Part shown: one piece after another, positions 52,601 through 60,462 of the stretch
Layout: the number at the start of each line of letters is the position of its first letter
Numbering within the stretch: the first letter of the stretch is position 1
Assembly: GCF_004151235.1 (NCBI RefSeq)
Contig: NZ_JUIV01000019.1
Location: forward strand, 35,626-99,625
Direction of reading: 5' to 3'
DNA length: 64,000 nucleotides
Source of the DNA: Flavobacterium anhuiense
Lineage (GTDB): Bacteria > Bacteroidota > Bacteroidia > Flavobacteriales > Flavobacteriaceae
Translations under genes and position numbers: made by a program
Notes under the pieces: generated by a model
The model's input: only the letters and a program-made list of their open reading frames with translations
Told to the model about the DNA's origin: nothing
Database searches by the model: none

Positions 52601-52694
52601 TGCAGACGGGGATCCATATAAACTTCAAGGAGTGGAGTTGGATGCTTATCCAACATTAAGATCATTTGTTGTAGGGGCTAATTTAAAATTTTAA
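49671..52694 (+). CDS. SusC/RagA-type TonB-dependent outer-membrane transporter
   Basis: A 1007-residue outer-membrane receptor. The signal peptide (1-20) is followed by a carboxypeptidase-regulatory-like domain (AIKGKVVDSNGMGIPGAIIA), the TonB-box region (TALKEVVVIGYGTRKK), and a plug with QAIQGKAAGVQVISSD and VVIRGLGTALGGRNPLYIVD. The barrel ends with the typical final-strand pattern FVVGANLKF. It takes up oligosaccharides with the help of SusD and the ExbBD/TonB system. SusD follows after 4 bases. It is the first gene of the probable operon. Confidence 0.97.
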   Translation: MKNFIFSFLALLLLPTYMMGQAQAIKGKVVDSNGMGIPGAIIASADARATADADFDGNFTINAKPGDILKVSMLGFDAVSVPATAAPMTITLKEAGDTALKEVVVIGYGTRKKVDNTTAISSIKAEEITKTKVLNASQAIQGKAAGVQVISSDLPGSTPSVVIRGLGTALGGRNPLYIVDGMQTENINNINSNDITSYEVLKDASALAIYGTRAANGVIIITTKKGKGDKVSVEIESFAGIREPLKKVKMAGSNKFAYYTNSALQTTTFSQDQPVNTDWFDAITRTGSYTQNNISVSGASENIKYFFSLGNYEEKAVLNGLDYGRTTFRNNNEYKISKKLTLNQNFSFTSTNSTPKPLSAFTTAYKQSPIVPVRFANGQYGVSRVGENGFANTTGSSFNNVGNPVAQLDLYNEQQKSVTLQGGLKLDYEILPSLKFTSQFNGEYYTWKQYNFEDSENIWLAANPDKTAADFDQRVVNEKIPYNLLTKGREEYFNWNLSNYLTFNKVFNQIHDVELTAGIETSVRGPRQKLTIVRKNANTDSNYWSLKDVDYVANITSYKDEVFNETKLASYFGRFQYKLKDRYLLTGTIRRDGSSNFAKDYRWGTFPAFGAGWIINKESFMADVKTINLLKLRGGWGKLGNQNVPLNRQGYSSGLNSYLGGSILYEGTTITSQIDPSLSWEVTEESSLGLDFELLDNRLKGTFDLYNKKTDNVILNVQPYIASGITTASPAHVGEVSNKGYEISLRWDDKITDDLSYWIGGNFSHNKNELTGIKDIILSPIQGGSLGNGETTKFLDNSSVGQPLGSFFLYQYAGFDSENGKMLYYKADGTKATQDALGTADKKYVGSILPKSNYGVTLGLNYKNFDFSVDGYGTSGAKVYNGKKGQRFGGENIEDSVATDFWTINNPTASNPGAFNSTPVASTYYLESGDFFRINNITLGYKLPLDEKSFISYCRLYVNAINPFITQKFSGFSPELNADGDPYKLQGVELDAYPTLRSFVVGANLKF

Positions 52695-52698
52695 TATT

Positions 52699-54153
52699 AT
52701 GAAAAATATATATATATCAATGTTTGCATTAGTGTCATTGCTTTTTGCGGGATGTGCAGACGATTATTTAGATGTTAACCAAACAGAATCTGTTTCTACA
52801 GACGATATCGAATTATATAATAATAATGCAGGAGCAGAAACTTTTGTAACCGCAATTTATAACAAATTCCTAGATTGGGATACAACTTCATTTGGTTGGA
52901 TTGGTTTAGCGAGCATAACAAGCGATGATGCCGATAAAGGTTCAAGTCCAGGTGATGCGGGTACCGATAAAGATATATTAGATGCTTTAACATATAATGC
53001 TTCTAATCCTTCTTGTCGAGATATTTTTAAAGCTTATTATGCTGGAATTAATAGGTGTAACCAAGCTTTAAATATTATTCCTCAATTAGATAAAGCCGAT
53101 GCAGGATTAAGAAGTAGATTAATGGGAGAAGCAACATTTATGAGAGCTTTCATGTATTTTACTCTTGTGAAAATTTATGGAGGTGTTCCAATTGTAGACC
53201 ATTTGCCTAACCCGTCATCTCTAGAAGATAAGAATATGTTGCTTACTCGTAAACCAGTAACAGAAGTTTATGCTTTTATTGAGAATGATTTAAATACAGC
53301 TATTGCAGCTTTGCCATTAAAATCTGCTTATTCTGCTGATGAAAAAGCGAGAGTATCAAAAGGATCAGCTTATGCATTGTTAGCTAAAGTGAATTTGTAT
53401 CAAAAAAACTGGCAGAAAGTTGTAGACAACTGTAATTTAGTTACAGGTTATAGCCTTGTTCCAGATTATGCTACGATGTTTAGGCTAGAGGGCGAAAATG
53501 GGCCTGAATCTATTTTCGAAATCAATGGTGTTGGATCAGTACCTGCAAAAGGAATTAGACAATATTCTCAAGTTCAGGCACCTAAAGGAACTGGAGGCTG
53601 GGGCTGGGGCTTCAATACTCCTTCTCAAAGTTTATTGAATGCATATGAGCCAGGTGATGTTAGAAAAGATGCAACGATTATTTTTAGAGGAACAACATTG
53701 TATGATGGGAAACTTGTACCAAATACAGTTCAAAACGAAAGATATAACTATAAAGCATATTCATCTAATTATAGTGGAGCTGATGACAGTGATGCTAATG
53801 TTATTTTTATTAGATATGCTGAAGTATTATTAATGAAAGCAGAAGCCTTAAATGAACTTGGTCAAACAAGCGATGCTATTTCATTATTAAACCAAATTAG
53901 AAATAGAGCTAAGCTTCCTAATACAACTTTTTCTTCTCAAGATGATATTAGAAAAGCTATTTGGAGAGAAAGAAGGGTTGAGTTAGCATTTGAATTTGAC
54001 AGATTCTTCGATTTAGTAAGAACTGGTCAGGCTAAAACTGCTTTTGCTGCTGATGGGAAAGTATTTACTGAGGGAAAAAATGAATTGTTCCCAATTCCGG
54101 AAGCTTTCTTAAACGAAGCAAAAGGTCTTTCAAGTCAAAACCCTGGTTATTAA
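52699..54153 (+). CDS. SusD/RagB-type glycan-binding lipoprotein
   Basis: A 484-residue lipoprotein (LFAGC, C19) with the SusD helical TPR fold: LMGEATFMRAFMYFTLVKIY, ARVSKGSAYALLAKVNLYQK and IFIRYAEVLLMKAEALNELG. It ends with IPEAFLNEAKGLSSQNPGY, the usual SusD finish. It binds the glycan on top of the SusC barrel. It lies 4 bases after SusC and 17 before the LamG gene. Confidence 0.96.
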   Translation: MKNIYISMFALVSLLFAGCADDYLDVNQTESVSTDDIELYNNNAGAETFVTAIYNKFLDWDTTSFGWIGLASITSDDADKGSSPGDAGTDKDILDALTYNASNPSCRDIFKAYYAGINRCNQALNIIPQLDKADAGLRSRLMGEATFMRAFMYFTLVKIYGGVPIVDHLPNPSSLEDKNMLLTRKPVTEVYAFIENDLNTAIAALPLKSAYSADEKARVSKGSAYALLAKVNLYQKNWQKVVDNCNLVTGYSLVPDYATMFRLEGENGPESIFEINGVGSVPAKGIRQYSQVQAPKGTGGWGWGFNTPSQSLLNAYEPGDVRKDATIIFRGTTLYDGKLVPNTVQNERYNYKAYSSNYSGADDSDANVIFIRYAEVLLMKAEALNELGQTSDAISLLNQIRNRAKLPNTTFSSQDDIRKAIWRERRVELAFEFDRFFDLVRTGQAKTAFAADGKVFTEGKNELFPIPEAFLNEAKGLSSQNPGY

Positions 54154-54170
54154 TTTTAAAGATATTAAAA

Positions 54171-55070
54171 ATGAAAAAGAATAAATCTATTTTATTGCTT
54201 TCTTTTGTTTTAGCTTCAACATTACTAGTAAGCTGCGAGGATAGTATTGATAAAGTAAACAGCCCAATTCCGTACGAACAGATTGGAGGTTATGACAATT
54301 CAGATGAGGTTGCTGCAGAACATTTGGTTTCTAAATTTAGTTTTGATGGTAATATTGCGGATTCAAAAAACAGTATTACAGATGGAACAGGAACTAATGT
54401 TACATATGGAACAGGAATAAAAGGTGAGGCATATCAAGGTTCTGCAAGTTCTTTTATTTCTTACAATACAGTTGCTAATTCGGTAATAAACGTAAAAAGT
54501 ATTTCTATTTCGATGTGGATCAAAACAGATCCGCATACTGGAGGAGCACAGTCTTTATTTATGCTTCCTAAAAAAACAGATTTCTGGGGAAATATTTTTA
54601 CACTTATTGAAGGTACAGGACCAGCAACAACAATGCTTTTAAAGAATCACATTCAAAAAGATGTAACACCAAGTATTTCTTGGGCAGGACAATTTATTGA
54701 GCATGGAGGAACTAATGTTCTAGCCAATATGTTTGGTGTGTGGAAACATTTAGTTTGGACTTACAATGGCACAAGTTCTACCTATAGTATTTACATTGAT
54801 GGTAAAAAGTTAGAGATACCCGCATCTATTGCAAAAAGATATGCAAGTGATCCTACCACAGGAGGAGCTCCATATGGAGAATTAGCAAACTCTGAAGTTT
54901 CAAAATTTATTATTGGTGGTTTTCAACAGCATTTAGGAGCTCCTTGGAGTGATCCTGATGGTTGGATGCTTCACTATACAGGATTAATGGATGAGTTTAG
55001 AATTTATGATGCAGCTCTTACTGATAATGAAGTTTCTGCTCTTTATAAATTAGAAAAAGATAAGAGATAA
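54171..55070 (+). CDS. LamG-domain surface glycan-binding lipoprotein
   Basis: A 299-residue lipoprotein (LLVSC, C22). From about residue 50 onwards a LamG/concanavalin-like jelly-roll is visible: SISMWIKTDPHTGGAQSLFM, GVWKHLVWTYNGTSSTYSIY, IDGKKLEIP, YTGLMDEFRIYDAALTDNEV. No glycosidase catalytic residues are evident. In such loci the third lipoprotein binds glycan at the surface. The gene ends at a long stem-loop that separates it from the enzymes. Confidence 0.85.
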   Translation: MKKNKSILLLSFVLASTLLVSCEDSIDKVNSPIPYEQIGGYDNSDEVAAEHLVSKFSFDGNIADSKNSITDGTGTNVTYGTGIKGEAYQGSASSFISYNTVANSVINVKSISISMWIKTDPHTGGAQSLFMLPKKTDFWGNIFTLIEGTGPATTMLLKNHIQKDVTPSISWAGQFIEHGGTNVLANMFGVWKHLVWTYNGTSSTYSIYIDGKKLEIPASIAKRYASDPTTGGAPYGELANSEVSKFIIGGFQQHLGAPWSDPDGWMLHYTGLMDEFRIYDAALTDNEVSALYKLEKDKR

Positions 55071-55078
55071 AGTTTTTA

Positions 55079-55116
55079 AAACCATATGCCTGAATTTTAT
55101 TTCGGGTGTATGGTTT
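55079..55116 (+). terminator. Stem-loop between the binding genes and the enzyme genes
   Basis: A long stem (AAACCATA/TATGGTTT with inner CCTGAA/TTCGGG) with no T-run. It may act as a partial attenuator or mRNA-protecting structure within the operon. Confidence 0.55.
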
Positions 55117-55145
55117 AGTAATAACAATTATTAGAAATTGATAAA

Positions 55146-56534
55146 ATGAAGTTAGGTTTATATATTATAATGTTTTTAAGTGCTGTTAGCTCTTGCTCTT
55201 CATCTTCTCCAGAAGGGGGAAATAATGTTGGAACACCGTTACCAACAAATCCAACAACACCTACAAATCCTTTAACAGATACAGAAGCTTTAGATTTGGT
55301 TCAAAAAGATGCGATTAAGTATTTTTGGGAGTATGCAGATTCAAATTCAAAATTAGCACGAGAGAGATATCTTACGGAGGATCCAAGCTTTGAATCAAAT
55401 ATTATAACTACTGGAGGTTCTGCATTTGGGTTAATGAGTATAGTTGTAGGCGTAGAAAGAGGTTTCTTGCCAAGAGTAGAAGCTGTTTCTAGACTTACTA
55501 CCGCATTAAATTTTCTTGAAAAAGCAGAACGTTTTCACGGAGCATGGCCACATTGGATGGATAATAAATCTGGGAAAGTTATTCCTTTTGGAACAAAAGA
55601 CAATGGCGGAGACTTAGTGGAGACTTCTTTCGTTTGCCAAGCGTTAATTACGATCAGAGAATATTTTAATAATGGAAGTACGACCGAAAAAGAATTAGCT
55701 GCAAAAGCAGATCAACTTTGGAAAGGTGTAGAGTGGGACTGGTATACACAGGGACAAGATGCATTGTATTGGCATTGGTCTCCTAATTATGGTTGGGAAA
55801 TGAACTTCAAATTGGAAGGATACAACGAATGTCTTATCACTTACATTATGGCTGCCTCTTCTCCAACACATCCAATTTCAGCCGAAGCATACCATAAAGC
55901 ATGGGCAAGAAGTGGTGCAATCGTAAATGGTGGTTCACAATATGGAATTCCTGTGGTATTAAATTATAATGGAGCTACAGGAAATGTTGGACCAATGTTC
56001 TGGTCGCATTATTCTTATTTAGGTTTAGATCCAAATAATCTAAAAGATAAATATGCAGATTACTGGCAATTGACACAAAATCATGCTAAGATTATGGTTC
56101 AATACAGTGTTGCTAATCCAAAAGGATTTAAAGATTATTCAGATAAATGTTGGGGATTAACAGCGAGTTATACAAGAAATCCTGATGGAACGACAGGCTA
56201 TACCGCACATCAGCCAAACAATGATACAGGTGTAATTTCTCCAACTGCAGCATTATCTTCTTTTCCTTTTACGCCAGTAGAGTCTATGAAGTTTTTGCAT
56301 TATTTGTATGATGAGAATAGAGCAAAATATGTTGGAATTGCAGGACCTTATGATGCTTTTTCCCCACAATACAATTGGGTAACACCTCGCTATTTAGCAA
56401 TCGATCAAGGAACTATCGCTCCCATGATTGAAAACTATAGAAGTGGTTTAATGTGGAAATTATTTATGAATGCTTCAGATACTAAACTGGGGCTTAAAAA
56501 ATTAGGTTTTACTTCTAGTAAATACGGGATTTAA
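55146..56534 (+). CDS. GH144-type beta-1,2-glucanase (glycoamylase-like), lipoprotein
   Basis: A 462-residue lipoprotein (VSSC, C17) followed by a proline-rich linker and an alpha/alpha-barrel. Segments such as DAIKYFWEYADSNSKLARER, GGSAFGLMSIVVGVERGFLP, AWPHWMDNK and GDLVETSFVCQALITIREYF match the Pfam glycoamylase-like group that contains GH144. Known GH144 enzymes cleave beta-1,2-glucan, either internally or releasing sophorose. The family call is strong; the exact activity (endo or exo) is not visible. It lies directly before an esterase-like gene and a GH3 gene, in keeping with breakdown of one glycan. Confidence 0.82.
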   Translation: MKLGLYIIMFLSAVSSCSSSSPEGGNNVGTPLPTNPTTPTNPLTDTEALDLVQKDAIKYFWEYADSNSKLARERYLTEDPSFESNIITTGGSAFGLMSIVVGVERGFLPRVEAVSRLTTALNFLEKAERFHGAWPHWMDNKSGKVIPFGTKDNGGDLVETSFVCQALITIREYFNNGSTTEKELAAKADQLWKGVEWDWYTQGQDALYWHWSPNYGWEMNFKLEGYNECLITYIMAASSPTHPISAEAYHKAWARSGAIVNGGSQYGIPVVLNYNGATGNVGPMFWSHYSYLGLDPNNLKDKYADYWQLTQNHAKIMVQYSVANPKGFKDYSDKCWGLTASYTRNPDGTTGYTAHQPNNDTGVISPTAALSSFPFTPVESMKFLHYLYDENRAKYVGIAGPYDAFSPQYNWVTPRYLAIDQGTIAPMIENYRSGLMWKLFMNASDTKLGLKKLGFTSSKYGI

Positions 56535-56542
56535 GAAGCAGT

Positions 56543-57256
56543 ATGAAATATAAATTAGCTTTTTTATCTTTTTTGTTTTCTATTTTGGGCTTTAGCCAAA
56601 GCGAGACAACTGGAAAAATAAATACTGTTATAATGGAAAAGTATGAGCTTGGTTTTGTTCTGCATAAACCAGCAAATACAAAAGACAAAAAGCCTTTAAT
56701 AGTTTTTATTTCTGGAGATGGAGAAAAAGGAACTGATCTTGAGAAAGTGAAGATTCACGGTCCTTTGAAATATTTAAAAACGCATCAATTAGATGCTTAT
56801 GTTTTGGCTCCGCAATGTAAAGAAGATGAGAATTGGGATATAGAATCAATTTATCAGCTGATTGTAAAAATTCAGAAAGAGAATAAAATCGATTCAGAAA
56901 GAATTTATGTTACTGGTTTGAGCTCAGGAGGTTGGGCTTCTTGGAATTTGGCTTTTGCACATGCAGATTTATTTGCCGCAAATGTACCTGTCGCTGGCTT
57001 TGTAGATTTGATTCAGTTAGAAAAAGCATGTGAAATTGCCAAAATTCCAACCAGAATTTTTCATGGATTGCTAGATGATGTGGTAAATGTGAATTACGCA
57101 ATCACAATTTACAAAGAGTTGAAAAAATGCAATGCAAAAGATGTAAAGCTGACCATTTTTGATGATGCAGGACATGACAGCTGGACAAAAGTATATGATA
57201 ATCAAGAGATCTACGACTGGATGTTGCAGCAAAGAAAAACGAATACAAACAAATAA
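56543..57256 (+). CDS. Secreted alpha/beta hydrolase, esterase-like
   Basis: A 237-residue exported hydrolase with signal peptide 1-19. The elbow is GLSSGG with nucleophile S127, the acid is D178 or D179 in GLLDDVV, and the histidine is H211 in DDAGHDSW. It resembles small phospholipase/carboxylesterases of the dienelactone type. It lies 8 bases after the GH144 gene and 10 before the GH3 gene, so it is part of the operon. Its likely work is removing ester groups from the glycan or its fragments; this is inferred. Confidence 0.82.
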   Translation: MKYKLAFLSFLFSILGFSQSETTGKINTVIMEKYELGFVLHKPANTKDKKPLIVFISGDGEKGTDLEKVKIHGPLKYLKTHQLDAYVLAPQCKEDENWDIESIYQLIVKIQKENKIDSERIYVTGLSSGGWASWNLAFAHADLFAANVPVAGFVDLIQLEKACEIAKIPTRIFHGLLDDVVNVNYAITIYKELKKCNAKDVKLTIFDDAGHDSWTKVYDNQEIYDWMLQQRKTNTNK

Positions 57257-57266
57257 ATAGAATAGA

Positions 57267-59567
57267 ATGAAAAACAAATTAGTCTTACTTTTTTTAGGAT
57301 GCGCTGTTTTGGGTTATGCTCAAAAGAAGCCTGCTAAAAATACAGCGAAAATTAAACCAAAGTCTGAATTTGTGGCGGAATTAATGTCAAAAATGACTTT
57401 AGACGAGAAATTGGGTCAGTTAAACTTGCCAACATCTGGTGATATTACCACAGGGCAGGCAAACAGCTCAAATGTGGCAAAAAATATTGCTGAAGGAAAA
57501 GTGGGCGGTTTGTTCAACATTAAATCAGTTCAAAAAATTAAAGAAGTACAGAAAATTGCGGTTGAAAAAAGCCGTTTAAAAATTCCGTTGCTTTTTGGTA
57601 TGGACGTAATTCACGGTTACGAGACAACATTCCCAATTCCGTTAGGATTATCTTGTACTTGGGATATGGGCTTAATCGAAAGAAGTGCTCAAATTGCAGC
57701 TAAAGAAGCTAGTGCAGATGGAATCAACTGGACATTCTCTCCAATGGTTGACATTTCTCGCGATCCAAGATGGGGAAGAGTTTCTGAAGGTTCTGGAGAA
57801 GATCCTTACTTAGGAGGGCAAATTGCTAAAGCAATGGTAAATGGGTACCAACAGCACGATCTTACTAAAAATAACTCAATCTTAGCTTGTGTAAAACACT
57901 TCGCATTATATGGTGCTCCAGAAGGCGGACGTGATTACAACACAGTTGATATGAGTCACATCAGAATGTTTAACGATTATTTTCCTCCTTACAAAGCTGC
58001 TGTTGATGCTGGAGTAGGTTCGGTTATGGCTTCTTTCAACGAAGTTGATGGAATTCCTGCAACTGGAAACAAATGGTTAATGACTGACGTTTTGAGAAAA
58101 CAATGGGGCTTTAAAGGTTTTGTGGTGACAGATTTTACAGGAATTCCTGAAATGATTGAACACGGAATGGGTAATCTTCAAGACGTTTCTGCTTTAGCAT
58201 TAAATGCTGGTGTTGAGATGGATATGGTTGGAGAAGGCTTCTTAGGAACTTTGAAAAAATCTTTAGATGAGAAAAGAGTGTCTATCGAAACAATCGACAA
58301 TGCGGTTAGACTTATTCTAGAAGCAAAATATGATTTAGGGTTATTCCAAGATCCATATAAATATTGTGATGAAAAAAGAGCTAAAACTGAAATCTTCACA
58401 ACAGACAGCAGAAAAGAAGCGCGTCAAATTGCTGCACAATCTTTAGTATTATTGAAAAACCAAAACCAATTATTACCGCTTAAAAAATCAGGTACAATTG
58501 GTTTGATTGGACCATTGGCTGATGCTAAAGAAAACATGCCAGGAACTTGGAGTGTGGCTACAAAAATGGAAAATGCGGTTTCATTATTGAGAGGAATTAA
58601 AGAAGTTGCTGGAGCTGGAACGAAAGTTTTATACGCAAAAGGGAGCAACTTAGATTACGATGAAACTTTTGAAACTAACGCAACAATGTTTGGAAAAACA
58701 TTACACCGTGATTCACGTTCAAAAGAAGACTTATTAGTCGAAGCTTTAAAAGTTGCTGAACAATCTGATGTTATCGTTGCTGCTTTAGGAGAGTCTGCTG
58801 AAATGAGCGGAGAATCTAGCAGCCGTACAAATTTAGAAATTCCACAAGCGCAAAAAGATTTATTGAACGCTTTATTAAAAACAGGAAAACCAGTTGTTTT
58901 AGTTTTATTTGACGGACGTCCGTTAGTAATTACTGACGAAGAAAAAACAGTTCCTGCTATTTTAAATGCTTGGTTCGCTGGTACAGAAGCAGGTTATGCT
59001 ATTGCTGACGTATTATTTGGAGATGTAAATCCTTCTGGAAAATTGACTTCAACTTTCCCAAGAAGCGTTGGACAATTGCCAATTTACTACGCACACAAAA
59101 ATACAGGAAGACCGCTTTCTAACACAGAAGGTAAATTTGAGAAATTCAGATCAAATTATATCGACGAGAGAAACGAGCCTTTATTCCCATTCGGATTTGG
59201 TTTAAGCTATACTACTTTTGATTATTCAAACTTGAAAATTTCTTCTGATAAAATGGATTCAAAAGGAAAATTGAAAGTGACAGTTGAGGTAACAAACACT
59301 GGAAATTTTGACGGAAAAGAAACCGTTCAATTATACATTAGAGATTTAGTTGGTTCAGTAACAAGACCGGTTAGAGAGCTAAAAGGTTTCCAGAAAATAG
59401 CACTTAAAAAAGGTGAAAAACAAACAGTAAGTTTTGATATTACTGTTGAAGATTTAAAATTCTATAACTCTGATTTACAATTCGTAGCAGAGCCAGGGCA
59501 GTTTGATATTTTTGTTGGAGGAAATTCAAATGCCGATAAGAAAGTTAGTTTTGAGTTAACTAAATAG
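57267..59567 (+). CDS. bglX: GH3 beta-glucosidase (BglX-like)
   Basis: A 766-residue exported enzyme with a short signal (1-18) and the three GH3 modules: a TIM barrel with KHFALYGAPEGGRDYN and nucleophile D289 in GFVVTDF, the alpha/beta sandwich with GESAEMSGESSSR containing the acid region, and a C-terminal Fn3-like domain (LKVTVEVTNTGNFDGKETVQ). It releases terminal beta-linked glucose from oligosaccharides. In other Bacteroidota GH3 enzymes act on beta-1,2-glucooligosaccharides next to GH144 genes, which supports the same here. Confidence 0.95.
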   Translation: MKNKLVLLFLGCAVLGYAQKKPAKNTAKIKPKSEFVAELMSKMTLDEKLGQLNLPTSGDITTGQANSSNVAKNIAEGKVGGLFNIKSVQKIKEVQKIAVEKSRLKIPLLFGMDVIHGYETTFPIPLGLSCTWDMGLIERSAQIAAKEASADGINWTFSPMVDISRDPRWGRVSEGSGEDPYLGGQIAKAMVNGYQQHDLTKNNSILACVKHFALYGAPEGGRDYNTVDMSHIRMFNDYFPPYKAAVDAGVGSVMASFNEVDGIPATGNKWLMTDVLRKQWGFKGFVVTDFTGIPEMIEHGMGNLQDVSALALNAGVEMDMVGEGFLGTLKKSLDEKRVSIETIDNAVRLILEAKYDLGLFQDPYKYCDEKRAKTEIFTTDSRKEARQIAAQSLVLLKNQNQLLPLKKSGTIGLIGPLADAKENMPGTWSVATKMENAVSLLRGIKEVAGAGTKVLYAKGSNLDYDETFETNATMFGKTLHRDSRSKEDLLVEALKVAEQSDVIVAALGESAEMSGESSSRTNLEIPQAQKDLLNALLKTGKPVVLVLFDGRPLVITDEEKTVPAILNAWFAGTEAGYAIADVLFGDVNPSGKLTSTFPRSVGQLPIYYAHKNTGRPLSNTEGKFEKFRSNYIDERNEPLFPFGFGLSYTTFDYSNLKISSDKMDSKGKLKVTVEVTNTGNFDGKETVQLYIRDLVGSVTRPVRELKGFQKIALKKGEKQTVSFDITVEDLKFYNSDLQFVAEPGQFDIFVGGNSNADKKVSFELTK

Positions 59568-59586
59568 TTGGTTTATTTGATTAGTG

Positions 59587-59615
59587 AAAAGCCCTTCGTT
59601 TGGAGGGCTTTTTTT
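59587..59615 (+). terminator. Intrinsic terminator after the GH3 gene
   Basis: AAAAGCCCT..GGAGGGCTTTTTTT forms a short stem with a T-run, about 20 bases after the stop codon. The genes that follow may have their own promoter. Confidence 0.85.
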
Positions 59616-59657
59616 CTAAATCTAAAGACCTTTTTGTAATTTTTTAACTACGTTATT

Positions 59658-60431
59658 ATGAATAAAATCAAAATATTTAGTGCCGTTTGCCTTGTTGCTT
59701 TTTCTTATTGCAATGCGCAAAAAAATGCAATTGTAGCACATCGCGGTGCTTGGAAAAAGAACAATCTTCCTGAAAACTCTATTGCATCATTAAGGCATGC
59801 AATCGATTTGAAACTGCCAGGATCAGAATTTGATGTTTGGAGAACAGCAGATGATTCGCTTGTGATCAATCATGATGCACATTACAACAAACTGCTTATT
59901 GAAGAAACAAATTATGCAGATTTGATAAAGTTTAAACTTTCTAACGGAGAAAAACTTCCAACCCTTCATGAGTACATTTCTGAAGGAATGCGAAATAACA
60001 AACATACACTTTTGGTTTGCGAAATTAAACCTTCAGAAATCAGCAAAGAAAGAGGACAAAAAACGGGTGTAGCAGCAGTCGAAACCATTAAAAAATTAAA
60101 AGCCGATAAAAACACCTGCTACATCAGTTTTGATTATGATATTCTGAAGAAAATTAGAGAGATAGATTCTAAAACCTCTTTGCAATATTTGGAAGGAAAT
60201 AAATCGCCTAAAGAAGTTAAAGCAGATAAAATTAACGGTGTAGATTATCATTATTCAGTATTTCAAAAACACCCAGAATGGATTCAAGAAGCCAAAGACA
60301 ATAAGGTGATTCTAAATGCTTGGACTGTTAATGACGCTAAAGATATGGATTGGATTATTGCACATAAATTCAATTACATTACTACAAACGAACCCGAACT
60401 TTTAAAGGAAAGAAAAGAGATTAAAAAATAG
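59658..60431 (+). CDS. Secreted glycerophosphodiester phosphodiesterase
   Basis: A 257-residue exported protein with signal peptide 1-20 and the GDPD motif set: AHRGAWKKNNLPENS with H28 and R29, E57 and D59 in GSEFDVWRT, and H72 in INHDAHY. The family hydrolyses glycerophosphodiesters to glycerol-3-phosphate and an alcohol. No phospholipid or glycerol-uptake genes are near. It lies between the GH3 and GH43-like genes, 31 bases before the latter, so it is likely part of the glycan locus. It could remove phosphoglycerol from a decorated glucan; this is inferred. Confidence 0.92.
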   Translation: MNKIKIFSAVCLVAFSYCNAQKNAIVAHRGAWKKNNLPENSIASLRHAIDLKLPGSEFDVWRTADDSLVINHDAHYNKLLIEETNYADLIKFKLSNGEKLPTLHEYISEGMRNNKHTLLVCEIKPSEISKERGQKTGVAAVETIKKLKADKNTCYISFDYDILKKIREIDSKTSLQYLEGNKSPKEVKADKINGVDYHYSVFQKHPEWIQEAKDNKVILNAWTVNDAKDMDWIIAHKFNYITTNEPELLKERKEIKK

Positions 60432-60462
60432 TCTTTAAAACTTAACTTAAGAAAATCTAACC